Source: Mesocentrotus franciscanus (lineage: Eukaryota > Echinodermata > Echinoidea > Camarodonta > Strongylocentrotidae). From it: a stretch of 64,000 nucleotides of DNA. The stretch covers positions 12,470,699 through 12,534,698 of the forward strand of contig CP137683.1 of assembly GCA_037976565.1 (NCBI GenBank), written 5' to 3'. How positions within the stretch are numbered: the first letter of the stretch is position 1; each line of letters begins with the position of its first letter. Shown piece by piece: positions 27,501 to 42,500 of the stretch. The position numbers were made by a program, and so were the translations under genes. The notes below the pieces were generated by a model, which made no database searches, was not told where the DNA came from, and worked only from the letters and a program-made list of their open reading frames with translations.

Positions 27501-30500
27501 TATAGACTTTGACAGAAAAGACACCCCTGCCAAACAAATACTACATTTACAACTGTACTATTTTATATTGGCAGGTGTATCTTGGTCACATGACCACAGA
27601 GAGCGAGGCAGTTGTTCTCACCAGTCTCCTGCTGAGCCTCCAGGGATCAAGACTCGGCACCCTGGCTGGAGCCAGCTTCTCGGCCGGGGGTGCAACCTTT
27701 ACCCTCCCTCCAGGCTTGGATGCCCTGGTAGGTAAGCCTCAGGCAAGGGAAAGTTGGACCGACAGGTACCGCTGGAATCACCCCTGCTACGATGCTCACA
27801 TGGTGACGTATGTGGACAACCCCTTTATGTGGGGTCAAGGTGCCAACAAGGTAAGTCAATATTGGAATAAAGTATACATATATTAGAAGTGCTGTGATAT
27901 ACATTTGGTGTGTGTCCTACAGGAGGGCATGATGGCAATGCCAAACTTCATCATAATAATTTTGATTGCTGAAGTAATAACAACAGTATGAACCTGATGT
28001 GCAGACTGAATTATGTTGCATAGATGTTGTAAACTGAAGGAAATTAAATTTGAAATAAGTCAGCAATACTTTGTATAAAATGAAACAAGAAAATTCTTTG
28101 TTTGGAATGCTTAGCAAAGGATCAGAGGATTACTAACATTTTAATCCCTGCAGTGGATAACAAATCTCGCACAAAGAATATTAAGATGTTCCCTCCTTCA
28201 ACTGGATCAGGAACATGCTTTGTAAAGCTTGTTCCAAAAGAAGATATTCATGCGCAATGCAAGAATTTAACAATTATAAAATTGAAAAAGTGACGTAAGT
28301 CAGGTTATGAAATGTACATGTATAATTTTGATAATTGCTTGCAGAGAGAGGATGAAAACTTTTATTTTTTCTGCCACACTTTAAGGTCACAACACCTGTG
28401 GCATCTCTAGAACTGTACTCCTGCGATGATGATGAACCCAGCTTAGTGAATGTCTCTAATCTACCAGCCGGAGAGGAAATCATCATCGACATTGACAACT
28501 TATCAGAAAAGGTAAGAAATGTATGATCATATTTGTGATAAAAGCATCTTTTGAGCCTAGTGAAGCAATACATGGAACACAATTGTAGTACCGGTATTTT
28601 CCCCCTACAAATACCTTGATTCCTTCCTGTTAGTTGTGCTATATTATAAAACGTGCACCCTTTTCATTGTAATAATATCTAATGTATTTGAAAAGTCCAA
28701 GATATGTGTGTGCTAATTAAAACATTTTCTTTGAAAAACGGACGTATAGTTACAAAGACACGCAACCTTTTGTCTTTGCATGTCAGCCCGAAAATCGCTC
28801 ATTTTTGTGATTTGTGTACAAAACATATTGAAATATCATTTTTCCAAAAAAGAGATAAAACATTGGTTATTTGGTCTTGTTTAAAGTTTAGGTGTTTGTT
28901 TTGGGGACAAAATAGTTGAATTGTAGTTAGAAATGAAATAAAACAACAAAAACAAAAAAATACATAAGTTTAAAAAAAATGAAATACACAAGAAATTATC
29001 AAAACAAGAGATAACGTAAGGAACAACCTGGCTCTTCCAATTTTTTTGTCGTATTATCTTTCCAAATGGCCTAACAAATGTATGTAGTGAAAAAGAATGC
29101 TTAAATATGAAGAATATATGATTTATGGGTAAAAATGTGAATTTTATGACCTTATTTGCATAAATTACCAAAAATATGCAAATGAGTGAATTTTTCAAAA
29201 AATTGAAATTACCATAGTATTCTATACACTTCTCTGGACATGCATGCAAATTTTTGCGGCGATCGGCTGTGAAAAGGCTGAGATCTACAGGGGGGATCAA
29301 CCCCGGTAAAAACCTGGTCTGAAATAGCCCGGTGTTAAAATAGGGTTAAGGGAGTTCAGTAGACAATGGGTTAACTTGCTGTTGTAATATAAACAAATTT
29401 CTATGCTCTGGGAAATACCTTACTCTTTGCCTATTTGTGGCTACTGTGCGACCCATAACACTAATCTTGGATGTGAAGTCATATCTTGGAAAATAAGTGG
29501 CCTTCTTTCATTAATTTTGGTTCTATTGCCTGCTCAGGGGGGTGTTTCACAAAGACTAAGATCGACTTTAAGTTGGACTTCAGTATAACAGGCTGTTCGT
29601 GCCATTGTTTGCTCTCACCATTATGATCTTTAGATAATATTTTTTCCTTCAATAATGAATTATCAAAAAATGTAAGTTTTGTAGATTTTTACCATGATTT
29701 GTACGTCCCTGAGAGACCAATGCCAGTAAATGATGAGAGAAAACAATGGCACGAACGGCCTGTTATACTTAAGTCCAACTTAAAGTCGATCTTAGTCTTT
29801 GTGAAACACCCCCCTGATTACTTGTGTTGTTTATTCCATCTTTGCCCAACAGCTCTCACTCTCCTACAACTATTCCTTTGATCCCGCCTTCATGAGTGTG
29901 CATTCGTTCAACGTGTCTAGAGCTAACATCCAACAGAGCGCTCACATATCTATCAAACTCACTCCGATACAGCGCCCCATCCCTATCACAGTGCTACTGA
30001 GGTGAGAACATCTCTATTCAAAGAATTTTTTTCTTCTTTGAAAATATTAAATTTTGTGGCAGGTTAAAAAAACCTATCAGCAAATACATTTAGTCGCTCT
30101 GAATGTAACTCCTTTTGTTATAGCAACTGACACATCTCACCTTATTATGATCATGTCTCCAACATGTTAAAGCCCCTCTAAAAGTGTTGGGAGCCCCAAA
30201 TTCGCCAAAGTCTGATGGCAAAATTTCACTTAAATTGTATCATAACGTGAAAGAGGATGTCATGTGAGATACACCTCTGCAAAGATTTCCCAAAAATGTG
30301 TTTGAAGACAAATATTGATAAAAGAATACATAATTTGGGTTTTCTAAAACTTAAATTTTGTATTCTTTCATCAATATTTGACTTCAAACACATTTGTTTT
30401 GAAAATCCTTGCAGAAATGTGTCTTAAATTACATCCTCTTTCACATTATGATACAATTTAAGCATAAATTTTGCCATCAAATTTTTGGGGCTCCCAACAC

Positions 30501-33500
30501 TTTAGAGGGGCTTTAATTCTTGTCTGTTCCCTACCTGAACATGAAATAGATTAATGAGTCATGGTTGATCTATTAAAATACTGATAGCACAATAAGCATT
30601 TAAGAATGAAATATATGTGAAGTGATTGCTCATAAAATCTGGTTTGTGATGCCTGTTTGTATAATGCGTAATGCCATAGCTATTGTTTACGATGGTTTTA
30701 TCTTTGTGCCAATTCACTTTGATACGTTTAGATATGGAGTGGAGCCAACCCCTACAATGTATGACCTCTGCTGGAATCACAATGAAGACATCAACAGCAT
30801 AGATATCTTTCTACCACCTGGCAGCTTCAATGGTAAGCAACAATTTGACAATGAAACACTCAGGGACGTGTACTGAATAAATATGTTATGTTGTATGTTA
30901 ATAAATAAATGTCACTGTATAAACTGTTATTTTCATGGGGGTTTTATTTGTCGCAAAATTTGTGAATCACCCACTGATCGCCAATTCAACAAGACATGAA
31001 AAAATTGCGACCGTTGCATGTGTATGTAAATGTATATGTGCAGTGCATTGGCACAGTCATGCCATGCATGTATTCATGTATACATATATTCATGTGTTCA
31101 TGTATTCATGTATTCATGTATTCATGTATTCATGTATTCATGTATTCATGTATTGTGTAAAACCAGTTAGTCTATCTTCTAACAGCGTGGGTGTAAACTG
31201 TACGGAAGTAGTAAAAGTAGCCTGTTGTAATATTACAATGACCAACCCCCCCCCCTTCCCCTTGTTTACAATGTTTACAATGCGACATTATAATTTTCTG
31301 GGAATTAACCCTTACAATCAACTTTGCTTTTGTTTTTCCCTTCCTCATACTGATTTACAATGTTTACTCATTATTTCCCCCTTTGTCATGTACTTTTTTT
31401 TTGTATGTTTCTCTTTTTATGTATTCCTTTGTATATTATAATGTGCTTATTCTGTATTTGCATGTTTTTTAACTGGAATGATGAAAATAAATAAATGAAA
31501 TGAAATATTCATTTTTTTTTCTCCAGTCTCTGGGCGCTACTATTTGGCACTCGTTGATGGTGAGTTCGGGGAGACAGTTTTCCGACAGGACAGAGACCAG
31601 ACCAGGCAGTACCTGCTCAAGATGTGGTGGGGAGAGTGTCTCTACTGGGATCCATCAGAGGGTGAGAGAGAAATGATTTTTCTTTTGATTTGATTTGAAC
31701 TGGTTTATTGATAAAAAAAACATGCATTTAAAATAGCAGGCAAAGGTTGAACAAAATTGAATTTACAAAAGATTAAAAAATTACATGTGAATGGCTGGTA
31801 CCCATTATCTTTTTATGCCTCCGCAACGAAGTAGCCGGAGGCATTATGTTTTCAGGTTGTCCGTCCGTAGGTACGTACGTCCCGTTCTCGTGATCGCGTT
31901 ATCTCAAGAACCGATTGATGGATTCCCGCCAAACTTGGGTCATGTATGTATCTTGCAGAGCCATGAACTGATTAGATTTTGGGGTCACGAGGTCAAAGGT
32001 CAAAAGTCACGGCTCATTATGTATGCAAAAATAGCTTGTGATTGCATTATCATTAGAACCGATTGACGGATTACCATCAAACTCAGGACATGTATGTATC
32101 TTGCTGAGCCAATGAACTGATTAGATTTTGGGGTCATGAGGTCAAAGGTCAAAGGGTCATACATGTATATGAAAAAAAAATTTGTAATCACAATATTCTG
32201 AGAATCTATTAATGGATAACAATCAAACTTGAATTTCATAAATTGCTTCTGTTTTGAGTTGTAAAATCTCTCTATGGCGGAGGCATCATTTTCGACTCGC
32301 AGGCGAAGATCCATTTAGTTCTGTATTGTCTACACTGATGTCTGTGTTAAATACGTTGCACTCTCTTGGATATTAAATAAATATTTAAATAAAATATAAA
32401 TACAATACATTGAAAATTGGTTTGATAAAATAAGGTTTCTGTTACTCCTCTTTTGCAGTGAGTTGGTCACCCGAAGGATGTTCTACATCTTCATCATCCA
32501 CCTTTGCTACCACGCAGTGCTTGTGTACCCATCTCAGTTCCTTTGGGGTTAGTTTCGTCCCCATCCTCAGTATCGTCAGCTTTGTCGACATGCAGCTATT
32601 CGTTGGGTAAGCTCCCCTTCTCAGCCCTTGTTTTTACTTAATAATCTTAGGAAAATTAGGTTTTAATTTGCTTTCCTGCAATACTGAAAGGATTTGTTGT
32701 TGTTATTCCTATATATTTGTATTCTACGTTCATTCGGCTTTCCATTGATATAAAGTGTTTTTTCATAGGATGGGGTCTTTAAGCAATAGGTTAGTGCTTC
32801 AAACAATCATGTTACATTTTCTCCATTTTGAATTACAGCCCCAATGAGAATCCAGTGACCTACCTGTTTGTGGCAGGCTTGATGGGAGTCTATGCTCTGC
32901 TGTTTATTTACTGTTACTATGCCGACCGACATGACGAGAAGAAGCAGGGATTGATCTATTTGAAGGACAACCAGCCGGGAGATAAACAATAGTGAGTGCA
33001 GAGTCTATGTTTAAGTTCCTTTAAGAGAGCTTGGGGGTAATTGGTCAAAGGTCGTATGGAATGAAATTCAAGTTTAGGCTATAATTCAGGACCAATGGGC
33101 ATTAGAACAAGAAACAAATGACAGTTTCAGGATTCAAAATTACCTCTTATTTTGCATGAAAAATAATTATATGCAATATATCAACTGTTTAACAGGGAAC
33201 AAGGGAAATTTTCATTGTAAAACACCCATACTTGTACTATTTCAAGGAGACCCCTTAGTGAAATACTCATTTATGTATTGCAAGTAGGATATTGAAACAA
33301 ACTTAAGAATGTACCTTATTTCCCCAATGAGAGATTTAATAATAAACAAAACTACCCCTCCTATTTCATTTCATGGATGTTTAGCCAAAAGAGCCCTTTT
33401 TATAACCATCCTTTTTTATAAAAAAATACAGATTTAAAAAATGAAGGAGCCATATCTCCAAAGAATTTTCAACATTAAACCCTGGGGCTGAACTATTTGT

Positions 33501-36500
33501 TAAGATCTAGCATATATTTGTAGTTGTGATATCTTCTTATTTCAATATCTTAGGAAGATGTGAATATACTTTAACTTAATTTCACATATTTAGATGGATA
33601 AAAATAGTGTGAATATCTGTAGATAAAAGGATCAAATTTTTAAACATATCTCAAATCGGTTTTCCATAATGATAATATAATAATTATAGTAGGTTCTTAT
33701 ATAGCGCACATGTCTGTCAAATTTGACACTCCGTGCGTTCCACAATTATTACCCCGGCTTTAGCATGGTTGGCATTATGGCGCTCTAGCATTTCAAGGAA
33801 TTAATTCCTGCCAGGTACCCATTTACCTCACCTGGGTCGAGTGTGGCAAATGTAGATAAATGTCTTGCCAAAGGACGTTAGTGCCGCGGCTGGACTCGAA
33901 CTGTGAACCATGTGATCCACAGTCCAGTGACTTATCCACTAGACCACAACACCTCTACATATGCAGTGACCTGTATCTGTTTTTCTGCTGCATCCTTTGT
34001 TAGTCATATTGCATAACCAATGCTCCCAACTAACCATTTTTTTTTAGGAAAGATTTCTATTTGAGGGCTTTTAAACAAATGTCATGAACTCAAGATCCAT
34101 TTCTTTTCTGACAGTTTCTGTGCAAGAACATACAAAGTACACTGTATCCTCAACTTGCCTTGGAGAAATTCCTACATTTTCTAATCTAAGATTTTGTAGA
34201 AACAGTGTATGCATAATTAACATTTTTATAACGCCTTGGTGGTCTCTTTTTCAACCTACCATTTAGCTATGACATCACAGTGGAGACCGGTTTCCGCACA
34301 GGAGCAGGAACGACAGCGCGCATCAGCATCGTCTTGCATGGAGAGGAAGGTCACTCTGAGACCAAAGAGCTAATCTGTGATGATAAACCCATCTTTGAGA
34401 GGAACTCCAGAGATAGATTTATCATCAGGTATGTTTGCAGTTTGTAACCGTAGTAAAGACAACGTATATTCACTGTTATCATCTTGACAATGTGGTTATT
34501 CATTCATTTACTAATATGAGTAAATTTGTATGAATAAAACGTTTTTTCTCTTAAACTCATATCATGAGATGATATTCATTTATCCTTACTTTAAAACAAA
34601 GATGAATGTAGGTGTTGTTTAGTGTGAATGATATTTTTACATTCTCCTCAAAACATGTATATTAAAATGCATTATTTGTACCTTTTTTAAATCGTTTTCA
34701 CTGGACCATCAAATATGATGGTGCTGTTAATAAAGTAAGTATAAATTCAGTATATTTGATGTGAGTTGGATTATTTTTGTGTGTGATCACAATATCTTTT
34801 ATTGAATTTGTTTGTGTGTGACTTGTTTAGCACCTGAATCCATGCCCTTAACTCACGTCCTTGAAATGGGTTGAAATGATAGCATAGGATCAGTACACTG
34901 AATAATGTTCATACGCAATACTTGTACATGCACAGTCATTTGTTTTTGACATCACTGAGTTCTCTATTGTGTGTTGAAAGACATTGCACATGTGACAGTG
35001 TTCCTGAAACCCTCACCCTTTCCCAGGATTTTGTTGTCTTCACGCTTCTCTCAATTTATTGTATCAGTTCATTTTGTTCTTCTCAATTTGTTGTATCAGT
35101 TTTTTTTCTTCTTCAAATTTAAGTTATTTTGTGTACTGATTTGTTTGTTTTATGTATGTGAAGTTATTGTTGTAATGGTAACACTTCAAAGTTGGTTTAT
35201 GACAATGAACAAAAAATGGTGGTGGCACAGATTGTACACAAGTCTATTCATCAGGGATTGAGATTAGCGATCATTGATTCCGTTTTCTCTGTGTTTGGTA
35301 GGTGTGATGGAATCTCTAGGAAACATCCAGCAGCTTGGCACAACGCTTAGGTGTCACCAAGCTGGTACCTTAGTAGCATCTCCTCTAGCTACAACACTGT
35401 ATCTCGCCACTATTTATATATTTGTTTGATGATTGTTGTACCTGACTGCTAAGAAAGCATGTGCATGCTTGTAAGTCAGGTGACAGATGGCTTTCAGTCC
35501 TGTCAGAGGGACTTGAAAATGAGGATTAACGCCTTACCAAAGGGCGCAAGCACATTAACTTGGTTTCGAACCGGGACCTCCCAGTTGTGAGATCACTGCT
35601 CAACCACTGAGCCATTGCACCTCCTCTTCAGGTAACATACATACATGTTTCATACACACAGGTACAAATATGACATTATAATGTCCCTTCACTAGGATAT
35701 GTGAGTATCATTGAGATTTATCCAAATATTCATATTGTTCTTTCTGTGACTGTCCAGTGTCCCAGAATCTCTTGGAAACATCCAGCGGCTTCAGCTATGG
35801 CACAACAACGCTGGACTGTCGCCAGGCTGGTACCTGAGTAGGATCTCGATACGTGACCTCTTGACTGGGCAAAAGTGGTTCTTTATCTGTGAGCGCTGGT
35901 TTGCAGTAGAGGAGGACGACGGGAAGATAGAGAGAGCTGCTTGTGGTGGGCGATGGGGTTGGCTTCACCAAGGTAGGAGTTACCAAATGATTCAAGGATA
36001 TGTAATAACATTATGATTGTTCCGGAGGTTTGAGAACAACCCCAGGACACTACAGGATACATACTTTTCCCATTGAATGATTTACCGTCAAGACAAAGAC
36101 TTCTTAGCACTATCGAAAATTGGTTATTCTGTGAAGGGATATGGTCTGTGTCATAGTTACCCAGGTTTTAATTGTCATAGGGATTTAAGAACAGTATCTC
36201 CTACTACCATCCCATCACACCAACTGGACCTCTTGAATGTTATGACTTAAAATGAATTAATTGTTGCATTTTCGATGTATGATATTTAAAAAAAGTTGTT
36301 TTGATGTATGAATAAAATAAATTCAGCAGTATAGGTTTATTCCGTCCATTTTAACTTCTTTTTCAAATAAGATCCAAGTGGCTAAGATCCAAGTTGAAAA
36401 GAAATCAATACTCCTTTCTTACTCCATGACTGTCTTTGCAATCTTCAGGCTTTCTTTGCCAAGGGGGCTCAGTATTTTGCAGACTACTACCTGTGGAGTT

Positions 36501-39500
36501 CTGTCTTCACCCGCCACCGTACAGCATCTTCACCCGGGTGCAACGTCTCACCTGCTGTCTGTGTATCTCCATGGGTTTCATGTGTGTTAATACCCTGTGG
36601 TACCAGAAGCTAGATAAAGAGGTAGGTTGGGTTTGTGAAGGACGATTAAATTATTAAAATGTGACACATTGACAAAATTGACACATGAAAAATATATGTT
36701 GTTTTACAGGTATTATGATTAGATAGTAAATACGATAATGCTTTCTGATATTCCCATGGCATCATGTTAATCAAAATCACAGTGGTAAATATTTGATCGA
36801 ATGACACAGCACTACTGATCCCTCTCTGTTTTCGTTACCAGTTGGTCGTTTGAACTATTAGACCCTAGACACTTGTTGTCTGTTGCTAGTGGACATATCT
36901 ATGCCCTTGCCCAAATAAAGTAGAACTATATTTCAAAGTGCATGTACATGTATGTCAATGATGCGTTCCTGCAAGTTTTTGTTTTTCAATATTCTTTATT
37001 GATTCTATTCAATGCATAAATCATACGTTAACAATGATGTAATAATTTGTCTCTCAATCATCCTTTCAATCAACAGGAATCTGAGCTTGGGGTCATTGAT
37101 GTGTCTGGAGAAGCCGTGCTTGTTGGCATAGTAACAGCTCTTGTCGCCATTCCTATCAACTTCCCACTCATCATGCTTTTTCGGAGGTCAAGGGTAAGAA
37201 TTTTTTCATCATTGAAAAGATAAATCTTATTTCATTTAATCAAAGTAATACATTTTGTGATGATACAAACCCATAATGTAAACAATTATGCAACAATATC
37301 AATTCAGCTCCACTAATTATGCAATGTCACTGATTGAAAGATGGACATGCACTTAATGTCTTGCTCTCTCTTAATTTTTTTTCTTCTATTGTAGCCTTGG
37401 CGAATGCCTGGAGAAATTGGTGAGCTATTCAAGCACATCAAATCTAGCAACAAGAATCAATCTAGCAGCAAGAATCAATCTGGTAAGCTGCTTTCCTGTA
37501 CTCTTTTACGCTCAGATTTTCATTTCATTTCAATTAATGTGCCTTACGTATGCATCTCATGTAATTTGTTAGGAGTCAGTAACTTGTGGTACCCAACTCA
37601 TGAGACTGGAAAATGTAAGAAGAACATACTTTTTGGTCCATTCTTACTGTTATTTTGTCCATTTATCTTTATCCCTATTGTGATGGAGAACTGAGAAATA
37701 CATGTACTGTCTATCCATCCCCATGTGGACTTGTCATAACTTTCAGCTATCCCTCTTTGTATTGGGGGATAATAATAATGATAGATCTGGATTTATATAG
37801 CGCTAAATATGGAATACCATCTCTAAGCGCTTTACAGAAATTATTATGACCTCTGTCATCGGGTTTGTTCACGCACACAGTGTGCACTATTTCCACTCTC
37901 TGGGAGTATTCCTACCATATGGTCACAAGGAGGGCATTTGGCAATGTCTATCACAAAGGCTCTCTTTATCCTACTGGGTCCCCATTTCTCTTCTGGGTAT
38001 GGAGTGGCAAATATAGATTTATGTCTTGCCAAAAGACTTTAGTGATGTGTCAGGGATCGAACCCACAACCCTACAGTCAAGTGCTAAACCACTCGACTAC
38101 GACACAATGCAGCAAACTAAGGCAGATACTATAATTTTCTTTCATTTTTTATTGTGTTTTTGTTTTTGCATACATTAGACCCAGAGGAACAAACCGCTGC
38201 ACAGCTCTACAACCTTCAGAGATGGGCTAGGGAGAAATGGAAGCATAGACACAAGGTGTGTATCACTGTGTACCTTTCACAGTTCTTTGACCGATCCTCC
38301 AATGACAATTCTCGCTACCGCAACTAGGGTATTCGACCTTAGAGGGCAGCACCTGCCATGGGTGCATTTGGCAAAGGCACTTCCGGTTCCTGTACAAATT
38401 CAGCGGGCGGGAACTGGAAAGTCCGATAGAAATGATAGTTTCGAAACCAATTAACTATAACTAACAGATTATGATGGTGCCTTCAATGATCTCATTAAAA
38501 CATCGGGGGAGTTCATGAAACCTGAGCAATGGTTTTATAAAATTTGTTGACAGTGCTGTACATTCTCTTTTGAAGCCGGTAGAAGCTTAGTCTTATTGTC
38601 TTCCCTGGTATCGTATCTGCGCATGTGCTGGCCTGCGCAGTGTGGGAGGAAGGTCACCATCTACTGTCGAATATCGTATTTGCGGTAGGGTCAGTTGCTC
38701 CATGGTCAATATTATGCAATAACTGAATTCTTGACTTGAACCATCCAGCCAATGCTGTACCTAACCCTAACCTTAACTCTAACCCTAGCTCTGTACCTAA
38801 AATGCCATTGAAGCTCAAATTCTAACTGTATTTGTTGAAGTTAAGCTTGGAGGATATGTCGCTAGAGCATTTGTTTGATCACAAAACACTGTACAGGTGC
38901 CACATTGGCATCCTGTTGAGGTTAATGAAAGCGGAGAAATGAGAGAACACAGTGACATATGTGTTCAAGAATAAGATGAAGAATTTGAAATGTAAATATA
39001 TTTATCATGCTGAAATACAACAAACTTTTAGTACATATAATTGGTAAAACTGTTAACTTGACACCTTTTTATCAATGTATTTCAGAGCTCCATCTTCAAG
39101 CACCTGTCTGAGAATGAGAGTAGCAGATCCAGCATTGATGCTCACAGCTACTCCAGTGGGTTTGGTGAACTTTCTTCAGAAGACAGATTTAGGTATGTTA
39201 TAAAGCAGCTGATGCTTGAAAAGAAGAATGTTCAATTTGTATAGACCAAGATAAGGTAGCTTAGTGCAATGTTGTGACTCGTCTGGCACAATCTGCACAA
39301 TTGTTGAAAATCATAATTTTATCACACAGAGGTAGAACCACATTGTTATGATATGGAGTTGGTAAAAGCATATTTCATCTCGATTAGGCTTAGCTAAAGC
39401 TTTAAGTTCAGCTAAAGCTTTATTCTGGATGCATCTGTTCATGCTACTCCATTTCACTATGCTACCAAATGAATAATACTCGAAGCTCTTTACAATGAAA

Positions 39501-42500
39501 TTGTAATGAAATTGTAATGAGATTTACCTTCGTATGTCGTAATGAAAAATTGAAATCAACTGCAAGAAAACTGCAAGAAAAGGTAGTTCTTCAGATGTTT
39601 CTTCAAAGTGTCAAAGAAGATGTATTCCTAAAAATTAAACTCATAAAGAAATTACATTGCCAAGAACTGGCATGACATTTTCCCATTGGAAGTAGATTTC
39701 TGCCAGTGACGATTGTCTTTACAGTTGTGTAGAAAATAATGTCTTCATTTACTGACATTTAAAAAACTTTTCGACAACATTTTCGCCTGTGTATATTGTT
39801 TTCATAGACATTGAAACTGAAAAATATTTTTGTTGCAAAATCAAAGAACAATATGTGATCAATTTAGCCCTAAAAATAGATACTGTCCTGGAAAGGTTTA
39901 AAACATTGAGTAGATATATTTGGAAATGTAGTAATTGCTTGGTTCTAAGTTCAGATGACATCATTTTAAAAATCGGGCTGTCTTATGTTATCACCGTTCT
40001 TTGGTTAATACAGGCCAATGTTCACAGAGAGTGATTTGACCTCGCCAGAGCTAACCGAGAGCTGGGAGTCCATCGACACGATCCCATCCTCCATGCATCA
40101 CAAGAAACTCAAGAGTCCCAAGATTTGGCTACCACATTTCTTCTATTTCGTTGCGTGGGGAGGATCTATCTTCATCGTGATTGCATCGTCTGTCATCACC
40201 ATTGTGCTTGGTCTTAAGTAAGTATCTATTCTTCAGTCGTTTTGTTAGTATTCTCTTACTCTTTTCACACTTGTTTTGCTTAACCCGTACTTTGCTTAGC
40301 CCCGTACTATCCTTAACCCCTTCCTAACTTGTTTGGCTTTTCTCACTGCAATTCGTTAGCCCTGTACTAGCCATAGCGTGAATATTCATTAATCGCTCCA
40401 CTGCGTAGTCCCGGACTATTTTTCGTTTCTGTTCTCATTCATTTTGCTTGGCACCGCAATTGCGGAGTTAGCACCACAATTGCGGGGTTAGCCCTGCTAT
40501 TTTGCAGGGCCAGCTACTTTGGTAAATACGTGTCTGAACAGAAAGTGGAATAAGCTTAACCCCGGACTATAGGTGGGGCTAAGACCCCCCTTTGACCCCA
40601 CCTATAGTCCGGGGTTAAGCAAATTTTGCCAGTGTGAAAAGTGGAATAAGCTTAACCCCAGACTATAGGTGGGGCTAAAACCCCCCCTTTAACCCCACCT
40701 ATAGTACGAGGTTAAGCAACATTTTGCCAGTGTGAAAAGAAAGTGGAATAAGCTTAACCCCGGACTATAGGTGGGGCTAAAACCCCCCTTTAACCCCACC
40801 TATAGTACGGGGTTAAGCAAAATATTGCCAGTGTGAAAACAGTATCTTTCTCTAGGTGCTGTATCCATAATCAAAATCTAAATAAAGGGTTTTATTTTTT
40901 TGTTTTGTCATTAAATTCGGCTTTAGACTAAACAAAAATTGGGTAATAACTTTTCAATGTACCTATTTCTGTTTCACAAAGAATCAAATACAATCAGAGT
41001 GAATAAAAATATTCTATTTCTACATTTGAAATTTTGAGCAGAATATTAACATTCTTTGCCAAGGAAGTGCAATTAATGGAGTCTTTATCATTATAAATAT
41101 TATTATTATTATTATGATGATTATTGTTATTGTTATTGTTATTATTATTATTATTATTAAGTATTTGCCATCACCTGTGCCTGGGAGGGTAAAAGCTAAC
41201 TGAATCACTGTAACCTTGTGGTCTCCCTTCGGTATAACAAATTGGTATGTGCCGGTGGACCACTATCCCCTTACTGTGATGTGAATAGTTCAGATGGCTC
41301 TTAACGTGCAAAGATGGTCCCTACACAGGGACTCTGTGTTACATCTTATCTGATGGGATGGGGTGTTTTCCACTGTAACCTAGCCTGCATCTATCAAACA
41401 GGAAGGGGCACATTAACCCTTGACCTTCGGGAACCAGGTGGAACCCATACTAAGCCTATGGGAATAATATAATTTAGTAGTCAACAGGTTAATATACAAT
41501 GTGGGTTTCAGGAACCTGCCTTGGTTGGATTCGAGCCCACAATCTTTGGTTTAAGAGGCAGACATTTTACCATCTGATCCAAATTGTTGATTTCTATTAT
41601 ATCTTCTTGCTTATTACTTTTTCTCTCAGGTTCAGCTATGCTCAAGCCATCTATTGGATGCAGTCTATGTATTTCTCATTCCTCCAATGCATCTTCATTA
41701 CCCAACCTTCTGTGGTAAGTCTCTCATGGAAAACCTGAGAAAGAAATGAGCTTCCTATTATTCCAGTCAGGGAAAAGCCAGGTTATTCAAGGAAAATCAC
41801 TTGTAACCGGGGAAAATCAGGGAATTTCATTGCCCCCAGAAGAAAGTAGGCCGTCTTTCACAGCATGTTCAAACAACACAGGATGATTGGCTAAAGGCTC
41901 GTTCAGACGTGACGTGGACAAAAACATTTTTTAATGATGATATAAAGTGTATTACGCTTCACATTTCTTTATCTTGTAACACAGAGCTCAGTGAACACAC
42001 CCTTTGTCCTTTGTTGTGTGCAGTTGCTATTCATTTACAGGGGGAAAAACATGTGTTTTGCAGCTTTTTTGCAGCAGTTTACTGTGCCATATCAGAACAA
42101 GCCTTCAGGTGGCTTTTTAGTTCTGTAAAATACATCCTTTAATGATCCTGGAAGTTTAAAACTCCTTTAGAGAAAAATCAGGGAAAATTAAGGAATCTTG
42201 TTTACACAGAACTTGCCATTAATACCCATTATATATTTGGAGTAAAAGTGCTTCAGAAGCTCTGAAGCATCATAACTTCCAGTATAACAGAGTAAATAGA
42301 TATAAATGATCCCTAAAGTTAGCACTTGGATGTCATTCAGGGTTACCCCAGGAGCCAACCGTAGAGACCCAGTGGAAAAGATTTGTTTCATTAAACATAC
42401 ATTTCCAATTAAAGAAATATAGTTATTTTAGGGCTTGTGTGCACCTGACTACATTTGTGCTTTGTTTTCCCACAGATGGCCATGCTGACTATAGGCAAAG

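Noticed and set aside
37783..38106. tRNA gene (minus strand)
   Set aside because: A and B boxes are good, but the tRNA-like part is only about 59 nt and is followed by a SINE body.
38755..38800. Interstitial telomere sequence
   Set aside because: Only a handful of imperfect CCTAAC units.
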